DNA of 64,000 bases, taken from assembly GCF_900108015.1 (NCBI RefSeq), contig NZ_FNVP01000004.1:1-64000 (forward strand). The letters are read 5' to 3'. Below the pieces are notes generated by a model. The model did not search any database, was not told where the DNA came from, and saw only the letters and a program-made list of their open reading frames with translations. The DNA comes from Flavobacterium urumqiense (lineage in GTDB: Bacteria; Bacteroidota; Bacteroidia; Flavobacteriales; Flavobacteriaceae). The position numbers were made by a program, and so were the translations under genes. Positions 1 through 9,666 of this stretch are shown here, one piece after another (the stretch's first letter is position 1; each line of letters opens with the position of its first letter).

Positions 1-914
1 CTCCTAAGCAATTATCTGCTTCGTCGGTTACATCCAGAATGTTGGCAGTTGGAATTTCAGCTTTACATTGTAAACCCGTTAGGTTTGCAGGAGCAATTCC
101 AGTCGGTGCAGTTTTATCTCCACCCGAATTAGAATACTTTTGATCTGTTAGAATATTACCACAACCGTCGCTCACATCGAAAGTATAAGTCACAATCCAT
201 GCGCAAACTGTACTAGTTACCTCTGTATTAGTTAAAGTTGCTGTAACTTGGCCACTGCAATTATCGGAATAACCCAATATTGCATTCGTTGCACTAAATG
301 GGGATGAAGTTACCGCATCGACTTTGCATGAATTGGAATCTTTAGTTCCAGCATAAGGTGCACCAGTTAAGGTTGGTGCAGTTTTATCTCCCCCAGAATT
401 AGAATATTTTTGACCTGACAGCGTATTATTACATCCATCTTTCACATCGAAAGTATAGGTCACAGTCCAAGCACAATCAGTGCCAGTTATTTCGGTATTC
501 GTTACGGTTGCTGTAACAGCACCACCACAATTATCGGTATAACCAAGTATTGCATTAGTTTCATTAAATGGTACAGTAATTAACGCATTGACTTTACACG
601 AATTGGAATTAATAGTTCCCGCATAGGGAGTTCCTGTTAAAGTTGGTGCTGTTTTATCTTTACCCGTATTAGAGTATTTTTGACCTGTGAGAGTATTATT
701 ACAACCATCTTTCACATCGAAAGTATAAGTAATAGTCCAAGCACAATCACTACCGGCTACTTCGGTATTAGTTAAAGTTGCTGTAACTGCTCCACCGCAA
801 TTATCAGTATAACCCAATATTGCATTAGTTGCACTAAATGGCGCAGTTGTTACTGCATCGACTTTGCATGAATTGGAATCGGAAGTTCCCTTATAAGGAG
901 TACCCGTTAAAGTA
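1..914 (-). repeat. 270-bp (90-aa) tandem repeats in the same protein
   Basis: The anchor ggtgcagttttatct recurs at 105, 375, 645 and, degenerate, at 915, so the period is exactly 270 bp. Units encode TAPTLTGTPYAG, SNSCKVNA, GYTDNCGGAVTATVT, CAWTVTYTFDVKDGC and SGQKYSN. Three full units are visible and the array may continue past base 1. It is a different unit from the 74-aa family, although both contain a DGC(G/N)N turn. Confidence 0.9.
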
Positions 915-3900
915 GGCACCATTTTATCTATTATTCGAATAACCTGATCAAATTTAACAGTATTGCTGCAAGCATCACTTACAGTCCAATGTCTAACAAT
1001 GACTTTATTGTTTGTACATGATCCCTCATCAGGAGTCAAACAAACCTTCTTGAATTTAATCTCTCCATTTGAACTTTGTTGTTTGCGTGAAAATATTTTC
1101 CATTCCCCATTCATCGGGCCAGTCAATTGATCAAAACAAGAAGCATAAATTCCACCGAGTTGCCCTATTGTGGCTCCCCACGGGATGAAGTTACCAGGTC
1201 CCGGAGCGAAATTAGTATTGTTATCGTATTTTTGATATGGAGAACTGCAAGGATAGAATGTAGGTTCATATACTTCCTTAGTCGCTGGAGAATTATCATT
1301 GCAATTACCTTCTACGCAATAAGGACCTACAAGTATAATTTTGTCGCCATTTGGGGCAATAAGTGTAAACTCAGCTCTTCCTTTACCTTGGTTTGTTTCG
1401 AAAGTTAAAGATATTTTTCTAATATCTTTGGCAGTTAGGTTATCAAATCCAGCAACTGTAAAAGAGAAATAATCACCGCGAGCATTTACATTCTGTTCTG
1501 GTTCAGTACCAAAACAAGAATCATCTTCAGGAGTAGCAGTCGGGTGGGGATCACATTTGTCTTTTAAGTCAGTTATAGTACCAGCAGGTCCTGTAATGCT
1601 ATAATCTGCTTCACAATTTTTATCACTTTCAAGTATTATTAAAGTTTTTGGAGGCGTAAATGTAGGAACTGTTGTGTCCTGTACTTCTATTGTTTGTGAT
1701 TTTGTTGTAAAATTACCACATGTGTCTTCCGCTTTCCAGGTTCTAGTTAAAGTATAGTTATTTGGGCAACCTCCATTTGTTTTTACTTCTCCAAGATAAG
1801 TTACCAAAGGTGTTAAATCACAGTTGTCACTTGCGGTAGCAGTTGCAGCAGTTGCATCAGAAGGTAATAAACTACATTCAACAGTTATCTCTGAAGGTAC
1901 ATTTAAAATTGGTTTAGTATCATCAATTCGTGTGTTGTACGTTACTTCATCATAATTGCCACAACCATCCGTTACTTTTACCGTAATTATCGCGGCACAA
2001 TCTCCAGCGGTATTAGCAACAGTTGTCAAAGTGCCAATACAGTTATCAGAAGAAGTGGTTGCTGATTTAGCCGCTGCTTCCGCTAAAGCTACCGATGCAT
2101 AACAAGTACCGATAGAACCTTTTGTAACGCTTGGTTTAGTATTATCAATTCGCGTGTTATACGTTATTTCATCATAATTGCCACAACTATCAGTTACTTT
2201 TACCGTAATTATCGCGGCACAATCGCCAGCAGTACTGGCAGCAGTTGTCAAAGTGCCAATACAATTATCAGAAGAAGTGGTTGCTGCTTTAGCCGCTGCT
2301 TCCGCTAAAGCTACCGATGCATAACAAGTACCGATTGAACCTTTTGTAACCGTTGGTTTGGTATTATCAATTCGCGTGTTATACATTACTTCATCATAAT
2401 TGCCACAACCATCCGTTACTTTTATAGTAATGACAGCGGCACAATCGCCAACGGTATTAGCAACAGTTGTCAAAGTGCCAATACAGTTATCAGAAGAAGT
2501 GGTTGCTGCTTTAGCCGCTTCTTCCGCTAAAGCTACCGATGCATAACAAGTACCTATAGAACCTTTTGTAACCGTTGGTTTGGTATTATCAATTCTCGTG
2601 TTATATGTTACTTCATCAGAATTACCACAACCATCCGTTACTTTTACCTTAATGACAGCGGAACAATCGCCAGCTGTAATAACAGCAGTTGTCAAAGTGC
2701 CAATACAATTATCAGAAAAAGTGGTTGCTGCTTTAGCCGCTGCTTCCGCTAAAGCTACCGATGCATAACAAGTACCTATAGAACCTTTTGTAACCGTTGG
2801 TTTGGTATTATCAATTCGAGTGTTATACGTTACTTCATCATAATTGCCACAACCATCCGTTACTTTTACCGTAATGACAGCGGCATAATCGCCAGCGGTA
2901 CTGGCAACAGTTGTCAAAGCGCCAACACAATTATCAGAAGAAGTAGTTGCTGCTTTAGCCGCTGCTTCCGCTAAAGCCACCGACGCATAACATGTATTTA
3001 TAGAACCTTTTGTGACCGTTGGTTTGGTATTATCAATTCGAGTGTTATACGTTACTTCATCATAATTGCCACAACCATCCGTTACTTTTATAGTAATGAC
3101 AGCGGCACAATCGCCAGCGGTACTGGCAGCAGTTGTCAAAGTGCCAATACAATTATCAGAAGAAGTGGTTGCTGCTTTAGCCGCTGCCTCCGCTAAAGCT
3201 ACCGATGCATAACAAGTATTTATAGAACCTTTTGTAACCGTTGGTTTGGTATTATCAATTCGCGTGTTATACGTTACTTCATCAAAATTGCCACAATCAT
3301 CCGTTACTTTTATAGTAATGACAGCGGCACAATCGCCGGCAGTACTAGCAGAACTTGTCAAAGTGCCAATACAATTATCAGAAGAAATAGTTGCTGCTTT
3401 AGCCGCTGCTTCCGCTAAAGCTACCGATGCATAACATGCACCGATAGAACCTTTTGTGACCGTTGGTTTGGTATTATCAATTCGCGTGTTATATGTTATT
3501 TCATCATAATTGCCACAACCATCAATTACTTTTACCGTAATTATCGCGGCACAATCTCCAACAGTACTGACAGCAGTTGTCAAAGTGCCAATACAATTAT
3601 CAGAAGAAGTGGTTGCTGCTGTAGCCGCTACTTCCGCTAAAGCTACCGATGCATAACATGTACCGATAGAACCTTTTATTATCGTTGGTTTGGTGTTATC
3701 AATTCGCGTGTTATACGTTACTTCATCAGAATTGCCACAACCATCCGTTACTTTTACCGTGATGACAGCGGCATAATCGCCAGCGGTACTGGCAACAGTT
3801 GTCAAAGCGCCAACACAATTATCAGAAGAAGTAGTTGCTGCTGTAGCCGCTGCTTCCGCTAAAGCTATCGATGCATAACAAGTATTTATTAAACCTTTTG

Positions 3901-5587
3901 AAACCGTTGGTTTGGTATTATCAATTCGCGTGTTATACGTTACTTCATCGAAATTGCCACAGCCATCCGTTACTTTTACCGTAATGACAGCGGCACAATC
4001 GCCAGCGGTACTGGCAGCAGTTGTCAAAGTGCCAATACAATTATTAGAAGAAGTGGTCGCTGCTTTGGCCGCTGCCTCCGCTAAAGCTACCGATGCATAA
4101 CAAGTACCGATAGAACCTTTTGTAACCGTTGGTTTAATGTCATCTACAACATTTACTGTTTTTGTACAAGTTGAAATACATCCGTTTGCAGCTGTAATTG
4201 TTAATGATAAAGTAAATGTTTCGCTACAACTTGAACCTGCAGTTACAGAAACGGTTGAAGAATTGGAGTTTCCAACTATTGTTCCGTTTCCTGCTATACT
4301 CCATGCATATGTAGCACATACAGGTGCTGAATAAATAGTTGAAGATGATGGACATAATGGTCCATTTGGACCCGTAATCAAACATGTTGTTGGCTGTTTA
4401 ACAGTAATAACTACATCGTCTGATACTGAACATTGTGATCCTATACCTGCTATTGGTCCCGTCACTACGGTTAATCGAAGTGTAGCAGAACTTCCATTTA
4501 TACTCACATTTGAATTTAGATCTGTTGGGTCTGTAATAGTACCTGATCCAGCTACAAATGACCAATTTTTAGATATAATTTGATAACCAGGACTTGCTAT
4601 AGCTATTCCATGAAGCATATAAGGAGATCCATAACAGACATTATCATCATGTCCTGCATCAGCACTTCCAAGTGTGAGATTGTCAATAGCAAGTGGATCA
4701 AAAAAATCCGTAATTGCCGCAGATGGAGAATTAGAAGTTTTAGATTTAACAAAAACAGTTTTTATTTTAAGGCTCGCACAGGGATCGATTGATCCTAATA
4801 CCGCTGTTAAATTAACAGCTGATTCAATAAAAGTATTTTGAGGATAATTATTTGCACCAAATGCCTGAAAGGGAACAGGAACATTAGTTGTATTCCCTGC
4901 GGCATATGCTGAGTTGAGTGGAAGAGATGTAAAATACGTTTTATATTCCCAAATACTTCCATTGAGTTCCCATTTTTGAATATCAAATTTTGCAACGCCG
5001 TTTTGAAAGTATACAGTCAACAAAAAATCATTTGCTGTACGTCCACCAGTTGATGCGAGAGCGGAAGTAGAAAATCCACTGCCAGTTTTAGTGATAGCAG
5101 TTTGTAGAAATTCAAAATCGACATAGGAATTACCACTATTACTTAAACGGTCGGCGGCAAAAACAACCCATACGTTACCATTAGCATCAGTTGTAAAATG
5201 AATTAATGCATTGTTCATGTCGGTTTTATTGTTGGCGGTGCCAGACACCCAAGACCAACTGTTTGGATTATCATCTACTTTATTACCTCCACCAAATATA
5301 TTATCGGTAGAATTGCCATAAGGATCATATAAATGATAAGTTGTTGCTAAATTTAAAGGTATTCCTGAGTTTGCAAGGATATAACCGCCAGTCCCAGTTC
5401 CGTCAACCCAATCGCCAGTATTTGAGTTGGCTAAAAGCGAACCGTCGATATTAATTCCCCCAGTTGGTGAATTTACTGGTGCAATACCCGGACCAATTGT
5501 TTGGGCAAGAATAATGGAAGGGAAACTGAATATACTTAATAGAAAAAGCGTAAATAGTTTTGTCGAATTAGTAAAAGTTGATTTCAT
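1..5587 (-). CDS. Giant secreted repeat (HYR/Ig-like) surface protein, N-terminal part, C-terminus beyond window
   Basis: Minus-strand frame starting at ATG 5585-5587 stayed open at every place I translated down to base 2, giving at least 1,862 codons without a stop inside the window. The N-terminus is a clear signal peptide: Lys at position 3 and 10, a hydrophobic stretch (LFTLFLLSIFSFPSIILA), then QTIGPG. Residues ~30-310 are a non-repetitive domain with W-, G- and N-rich beta-type sequence; ~310-485 hold Cys-containing Ig-like segments; ~486-1225 hold ten 74-aa units; ~1360-1520 resemble a proprotein-convertase P-like beta sandwich (IAPNGDKI, GEWKIFSRK); from ~1558 on come 90-aa units with KDGCNNTL and YTDNCGG motifs. 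Such proteins in Flavobacterium are normally exported through Sec and then type IX secretion through a C-terminal signal, which would be outside the window. Adhesion or gliding role is inference only. Confidence 0.85.
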   Translation of the reverse strand, partial: MKSTFTNSTKLFTLFLLSIFSFPSIILAQTIGPGIAPVNSPTGGINIDGSLLANSNTGDWVDGTGTGGYILANSGIPLNLATTYHLYDPYGNSTDNIFGGGNKVDDNPNSWSWVSGTANNKTDMNNALIHFTTDANGNVWVVFAADRLSNSGNSYVDFEFLQTAITKTGSGFSTSALASTGGRTANDFLLTVYFQNGVAKFDIQKWELNGSIWEYKTYFTSLPLNSAYAAGNTTNVPVPFQAFGANNYPQNTFIESAVNLTAVLGSIDPCASLKIKTVFVKSKTSNSPSAAITDFFDPLAIDNLTLGSADAGHDDNVCYGSPYMLHGIAIASPGYQIISKNWSFVAGSGTITDPTDLNSNVSINGSSATLRLTVVTGPIAGIGSQCSVSDDVVITVKQPTTCLITGPNGPLCPSSSTIYSAPVCATYAWSIAGNGTIVGNSNSSTVSVTAGSSCSETFTLSLTITAANGCISTCTKTVNVVDDIKPTVTKGSIGTCYASVALAEAAAKAATTSSNNCIGTLTTAASTAGDCAAVITVKVTDGCGNFDEVTYNTRIDNTKPTVSKGLINTCYASIALAEAAATAATTSSDNCVGALTTVASTAGDYAAVITVKVTDGCGNSDEVTYNTRIDNTKPTIIKGSIGTCYASVALAEVAATAATTSSDNCIGTLTTAVSTVGDCAAIITVKVIDGCGNYDEITYNTRIDNTKPTVTKGSIGACYASVALAEAAAKAATISSDNCIGTLTSSASTAGDCAAVITIKVTDDCGNFDEVTYNTRIDNTKPTVTKGSINTCYASVALAEAAAKAATTSSDNCIGTLTTAASTAGDCAAVITIKVTDGCGNYDEVTYNTRIDNTKPTVTKGSINTCYASVALAEAAAKAATTSSDNCVGALTTVASTAGDYAAVITVKVTDGCGNYDEVTYNTRIDNTKPTVTKGSIGTCYASVALAEAAAKAATTFSDNCIGTLTTAVITAGDCSAVIKVKVTDGCGNSDEVTYNTRIDNTKPTVTKGSIGTCYASVALAEEAAKAATTSSDNCIGTLTTVANTVGDCAAVITIKVTDGCGNYDEVMYNTRIDNTKPTVTKGSIGTCYASVALAEAAAKAATTSSDNCIGTLTTAASTAGDCAAIITVKVTDSCGNYDEITYNTRIDNTKPSVTKGSIGTCYASVALAEAAAKSATTSSDNCIGTLTTVANTAGDCAAIITVKVTDGCGNYDEVTYNTRIDDTKPILNVPSEITVECSLLPSDATAATATASDNCDLTPLVTYLGEVKTNGGCPNNYTLTRTWKAEDTCGNFTTKSQTIEVQDTTVPTFTPPKTLIILESDKNCEADYSITGPAGTITDLKDKCDPHPTATPEDDSCFGTEPEQNVNARGDYFSFTVAGFDNLTAKDIRKISLTFETNQGKGRAEFTLIAPNGDKIILVGPYCVEGNCNDNSPATKEVYEPTFYPCSSPYQKYDNNTNFAPGPGNFIPWGATIGQLGGIYASCFDQLTGPMNGEWKIFSRKQQSSNGEIKFKKVCLTPDEGSCTNNKVIVRHWTVSDACSNTVKFDQVIRIIDKMVPTLTGTPYKGTSDSNSCKVDAVTTAPFSATNAILGYTDNCGGAVTATLTNTEVAGSDCAWTITYTFDVKDGCNNTLTGQKYSNTGKDKTAPTLTGTPYAGTINSNSCKVNALITVPFNETNAILGYTDNCGGAVTATVTNTEITGTDCAWTVTYTFDVKDGCNNTLSGQKYSNSGGDKTAPTLTGAPYAGTKDSNSCKVDAVTSSPFSATNAILGYSDNCSGQVTATLTNTEVTSTVCAWIVTYTFDVSDGCGNILTDQKYSNSGGDKTAPTGIAPANLTGLQCKAEIPTANILDVTDEADNCLG
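1911..4130 (-). repeat. Ten tandem 222-bp (74-aa) repeats inside the giant surface protein
   Basis: The motif ggtttggtattatcaattcg recurs at about 1911, 2133, 2355, 2577, 2799, 3021, 3243, 3465, 3687 and 3909, always 222 bp apart with no indels, and the array ends at 4131 where the sequence diverges. Each unit encodes a Cys near IGTCYASVALAEAAAKAA, then DNCIGTLTT, AGDCAAVITVKV and TDGCGN, ending RIDNTKP. Four Cys per unit and the DGCGN/DNT motifs fit HYR-like extracellular beta-sandwich domains. Units are nearly identical at DNA level. Confidence 0.95.
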
Positions 5588-7049
5588 ATTGATTTTTTTT
5601 AAATCGTTAGAAAGTGAAGTAAAATTTAATAGTAAAAATTACTTCTTGGGTTTTTTGTATATTGAAGATTGCATAAGATTGTTCAAGTCATGAATCTTCA
5701 TAGTTATCAAATCTATTTTTATAGAAATAAATGAATGATTAAAAAACGGACAAATTGAGACCATTTTTTAATAAAGAATATCATATTTTGAACTAAATCA
5801 TTCCAATATTTAGGAGTCTTAATTTCAAAATTTTCAGTACAAGTTAATAGGATAAAAATTGGGGTATGTAAAGTAATTTTTGTTGTCATAATATTCTTTT
5901 TTAAATAATAAACTATTGTTTGTATGCAATAAACTTGTATTTTAATTATTTAGATTTTTAATAAAACGTTGTTTTGTTTCTTAATTAAATTATTATTTTA
6001 TTAAAAAAATAATTCAATTTTACCATAATTGATATGGCCTTAGAATTATATCAGTATAATTATTATAAAAAAATCAAGGCTGCTAAAAATATATTTGCTT
6101 GAGCGATATCGTATTAACTAAAAATGCTGATAAATATGATCTGTATTTTTTTAAAGATTATTTTTTGCGGTTAAAGAATATTTTACTCGCAGGTGAAGAC
6201 CCTTTTTTCAATACAATTCAATAAATAGAACTTTTAAATCTTTGTTTCAAAAAATGATTCTAGCTTTTTTTAAATGATGAAAATTTTCTTTTTTTGGGGT
6301 ATAAGAATATTTTCAGTCTCAGGTGTCTTGCCTTTATTTAATACAATTTAATAAATAGATTTTTTAAATCTTTGTTTCAAGAATTATTCTAGATTCTTTA
6401 AGGATGAAAATTTTCTTTTTTGGGGTTAAAGAACATTTTCAGTTGCAGGTGACTTTCCTTTTTTCTAAACTTTAAACAATTTAAAAATGTAAATTTTTAA
6501 TCTAAAACCAATTTTGGTTTAGATTTATAAAGAAGAAAATTTTCCTTTTTTGGGGCTGAAAGAATTTCTTTTTCTTTAGGTTCAATATTATTTTAAATTT
6601 TCAAACTACTAATAAAAGTTTGTTAATTCGCATATTCAAATTTAAGAATAATAATTGTTATTGATTTTTTTTTCCTACGAATTACTTAAATAATCGTTAA
6701 AATGTATTTTTTTGAATAAAAAAATTCACTTTTCTTTGATACAAAAAAAATTACAAAGACAACTATGTAATTTAGGTCTATAGTTAAAATAAAAAATGGA
6801 ATAAGTAAAAAACTATTGAATGATATTTTTTACTATTGGCAGACATCGAAGAATTTGGAAATACTAATTTAGTACTATTTGAACTAAGCTTTGGGTAGTA
6901 AATATTTAAATAATTTTTTATGACTGTTTTATTAGTACTAAAAAACATTTAAAAAAAATAAAAAATCATCTTTTCTTTTGTAAATTGTAGTAGAATATTT
7001 CACTGATTGAAATTTGTTACTTCCTCAATTTCTAAATGATTATTTTCTT
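5588..7049. other. AT-rich gene-poor region between divergent units
   Basis: This 1.46-kb stretch lies between the divergently transcribed surface protein and sixA. It is very AT-rich with many homopolymer runs. I see no convincing gene; a 56-codon minus-strand ORF at 5719-5889 has no recognisable features. The only structure is the set of imperfect direct repeats at 6169-6590. It presumably holds the promoters and long leaders of both flanking genes, but I could not place a convincing TAnnTTTG box for either. Confidence 0.6.
6169..6590. repeat. Four imperfect ~128-bp direct repeats, noncoding
   Basis: A block beginning gg(t/c)-(t/a)-aaagaa-a(t/c)-ttt, followed by a caggtg-type core, recurs with starts at 6169, 6298, 6424 and 6554 (spacings 129, 126, 130). 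Shared parts include caggtg (6190, 6320, 6446; degenerate at the fourth), a tttaaatctttgtttcaa segment (copies 1 and 2), and gatgaaaattttctttttttgggg just before each next copy. The fourth copy is partial. No reading frame is conserved between copies. Confidence 0.75.
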
Positions 7050-7535
7050 ATGAAAAATTTAATTTTAATTAGACATGCAAAATCAAGTTGGGATGCTCCT
7101 TTGCATGATAAGGACCGACCTTTGACACATCATGGAATCAAAGATGCCCATCTTGTTTCTTCAAAAGTCAAAAATGTTCTTCCTAAAACATACGTGGTGT
7201 GGAGCAGTTCAGCTAAAAGAGCTTCGGATACGGCAATTATTTTTGCACAAAACATTTCCTATCCCATAGAATGTATCATTTATAAAGACGACCTTTATAC
7301 CTTTGATGAAAAAAAATTAGAGAAAGTTATAAAATCGTGCAATAATCTTTTCGATAATATCATTCTTTTTGGACATAATGGTGCTGTTACAAATTTTGTT
7401 AATAGATTTGGTGATGTCAGTATTGAAAATGTTCCCACAACTGGGTTTGTATCCTTACAATTTGAAACGGACGATTGGACAAAAATTGATACAGGCAAAA
7501 TAAAAAAAATAATATTTCCAAAAGATTTAAAATAA
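7050..7535 (+). CDS. sixA: SixA-type phosphohistidine phosphatase (histidine phosphatase superfamily)
   Basis: A 161-aa protein with the histidine-phosphatase RHG-type motif near the start: MKNLILIRHAKSSWD, with the catalytic His at residue 9, and the second conserved His in ILFGHNGAV (residue 109). Short, single-domain members with RHAKSSWD are SixA-like and remove phosphate from phosphohistidine proteins. I chose ATG 7050 rather than an upstream TTG at 7014 because the family begins directly with the first beta strand. The gene is followed after 4 nt by ppk1, so the two are almost certainly cotranscribed. The physiological substrate cannot be told from sequence; pairing with polyphosphate kinase, itself phosphorylated on His, is suggestive only. 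Confidence 0.88.
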   Translation: MKNLILIRHAKSSWDAPLHDKDRPLTHHGIKDAHLVSSKVKNVLPKTYVVWSSSAKRASDTAIIFAQNISYPIECIIYKDDLYTFDEKKLEKVIKSCNNLFDNIILFGHNGAVTNFVNRFGDVSIENVPTTGFVSLQFETDDWTKIDTGKIKKIIFPKDLK

Positions 7536-7539
7536 GTAG

Positions 7540-9612
7540 ATGTTAGAACACAAGTATATTGATAGAGAAAAAAGTTGGTTAGCATTTAATGCAAGAGTTC
7601 TTCAAGAGGCGGCAGATGATTCAGTTCCTTTATTAGATAGGCTCAGATTTTTAGGGATATTTTCTAATAATCTTGATGAGTTTTTTAGAGTTCGTTTTGC
7701 AGCTATCAGACGATTAAGTCTTTCGGGAATATCAGGCGAAAAGTATTTGGGTGGTATTTCGGCTCAAGAATTAGTGAAAGATATAACAGAAATTGTAATA
7801 CAGCAGCAATCTGAAAGTTTAAGGATTTTAAGCACTATTGAGACTAAATTAGAATCCAAAAATATATTTATTATTAATGAGAATCAAATTTCTATTGATC
7901 AGGAAATTTTTTTAAAAGATTTTTTTATTCAAAAATTAAGTCCAGAATTAGTCACTATCATATTAAATGATTTAGCTGAATTTCCATTATTGAAAGATAC
8001 TTCGGGATATTTGGCGATAAAACTTATTATGAAACTAAATGATGAGATACGGTATGCAATTATTGAAATTCCAAAAACATTAAATCGTTTTGTTGTTCTC
8101 CCTTCAGATAATGAAAAACAATATGTCATATTAATTGATGATGTGATAAGGCATAATTTGAGTAGTATTTTTAATATTTTCGATTACGAAAGTATTTCAG
8201 CGCATATGATAAAAATTACTAGAGATGCACAGTTAGATATTGATAGTGATTTGAGTAAAAGTATGATTGAAAAAATTACCACAAGTGTAAAAGATAGACG
8301 TATAGGGGAACCCGTTCGATTTATTTATGATCAATTAATTGAGAAAGATACACTTCAGTTTTTTCTTGATAAAATGAATATTGTTTCTACAGATAGTATT
8401 ATACCTGGAGGTAGATATCATAACAGACGCGATTACATGAATTTTCCAAATCTTGGCAGATTTGATTTATTATATAAAACAAATGATCCGCTACCGATTC
8501 CCGGTTTAAGCTTGGAAGGGAGTATGTTGGGAAAAATAAGCAAAAAAGATTATTTATTAAATGCACCTTATCAGTCTTTTTCTTATTTGACCAAATTTTT
8601 GCGTGAAGCAGCTCTTGATCCAAAGGTAACTTCTATAAAAATTACTCTATACCGATTGGCTAAAAATTCTCAAATCATTAGTTCTCTTATAAATGCTGCC
8701 AAAAACGGAAAGAAAGTAACTGTTCAAATAGAATTACAAGCAAGTTTTGATGAAGCTTCAAATATTTCTTATGCGGAGCAAATGCAAATGGAAGGCATCG
8801 AACTCATTTTTGGAATAAAAGGCTTAAAAGTCCATAGTAAAATATGTGTTATTGAAAGAATTGAAAAAGATAAAATAAAACGATACGGTTTCATTTCCAC
8901 CGGAAATTTTAATGAATCTACGGCAAAAGTATATACGGATGTCACCCTTTTTACAAGTCATCAACAAATTTTAAAAGACATCACAAAAATATTTGATTTT
9001 TTCGACATCAATTACAGAGTTCATCGATACAAACATCTTATCGTTTCCCCTCATTATACCAGATCTCGATTTTATAAATTAATAGACAGGGAGATTTTAC
9101 ATGCATTAGCAGGTAGAAAAACATTCATAAAATTAAAAATGAATAGTTTGTCTGATTTTAAAATGATTGATAAATTATATGAAGCAAGCACAGCTGGTGT
9201 GAAAATACAACTTGAAGTGAGAGGAATTTGCTCATTGATACCTGGAATTCCTGGAATGAGTGAAAACATTGAAGCGATAAGTATAGTAGATAATTATCTC
9301 GAACATTCCAGAATTTATATATTTGGTAATGCCGGGCAAACGGAAGTCTTCATTTCATCTGCTGATTTTATGACCAGAAATCTTGATGGGCGAGTTGAAG
9401 TTACTTGCCCAATTTATGATCAAGAAATTAAAAATGAACTCATTGACAATTTCAATTTGGGATGGAAAGGAAATGTAAAAGCCCGTTACCATTCTTATAT
9501 ATTGGATAATAAATATAAATTAAGAAATCATGATCCTATTTTTAGGGCCCAATGGGAAACTTATAAATATTATCAAAATAAAGTTGAAGTCCTGGCAGAA
9601 AAAGCTATTTAG
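7540..9612 (+). CDS. ppk1: Polyphosphate kinase 1
   Basis: A 690-aa protein of normal PPK1 length. The N-terminal domain has the family motif YIDREKSWLAFNARVLQEA and NNLDEFFRVR. The two phospholipase-D-like catalytic domains carry KVHSKICVIER, whose His (residue 432) matches the autophosphorylated His435 of E. coli PPK, and LEHSRIYIFGNAG, whose His (589) matches E. coli His592. It makes inorganic polyphosphate reversibly from ATP at the inner membrane or cytosol. It sits 4 nt after sixA and 54 nt before ppx, forming a synthesis/degradation module. No missing key residue was seen. Confidence 0.96.
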   Translation: MLEHKYIDREKSWLAFNARVLQEAADDSVPLLDRLRFLGIFSNNLDEFFRVRFAAIRRLSLSGISGEKYLGGISAQELVKDITEIVIQQQSESLRILSTIETKLESKNIFIINENQISIDQEIFLKDFFIQKLSPELVTIILNDLAEFPLLKDTSGYLAIKLIMKLNDEIRYAIIEIPKTLNRFVVLPSDNEKQYVILIDDVIRHNLSSIFNIFDYESISAHMIKITRDAQLDIDSDLSKSMIEKITTSVKDRRIGEPVRFIYDQLIEKDTLQFFLDKMNIVSTDSIIPGGRYHNRRDYMNFPNLGRFDLLYKTNDPLPIPGLSLEGSMLGKISKKDYLLNAPYQSFSYLTKFLREAALDPKVTSIKITLYRLAKNSQIISSLINAAKNGKKVTVQIELQASFDEASNISYAEQMQMEGIELIFGIKGLKVHSKICVIERIEKDKIKRYGFISTGNFNESTAKVYTDVTLFTSHQQILKDITKIFDFFDINYRVHRYKHLIVSPHYTRSRFYKLIDREILHALAGRKTFIKLKMNSLSDFKMIDKLYEASTAGVKIQLEVRGICSLIPGIPGMSENIEAISIVDNYLEHSRIYIFGNAGQTEVFISSADFMTRNLDGRVEVTCPIYDQEIKNELIDNFNLGWKGNVKARYHSYILDNKYKLRNHDPIFRAQWETYKYYQNKVEVLAEKAI

Positions 9613-9666
9613 TGGTATTTTATCATTAATAAAAATTAAAAATAAATTTCATATCGTAATATAATA

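Noticed and set aside
1911-4130. Regular repeats resembling a CRISPR array
   Set aside because: Units are 222 bp, contiguous, in frame and code for protein; there are no short repeats with unique spacers and no cas genes.
2580-4334. Plus-strand ORFs of 62-65 aa inside the surface-protein repeats (2580, 3246, 3912, 4137)
   Set aside because: They are opposite-strand shadows of the minus-strand repeats and recur only because the repeat does.
5719-5889. 56-aa minus-strand ORF upstream of the giant surface gene
   Set aside because: Composition matches the AT-rich spacer, no promoter or family is recognisable; kept only as a note.
7014-7049. TTG start extending sixA by 12 residues
   Set aside because: The extension is not part of the histidine-phosphatase fold; ATG 7050 starts exactly at the family N-terminus.
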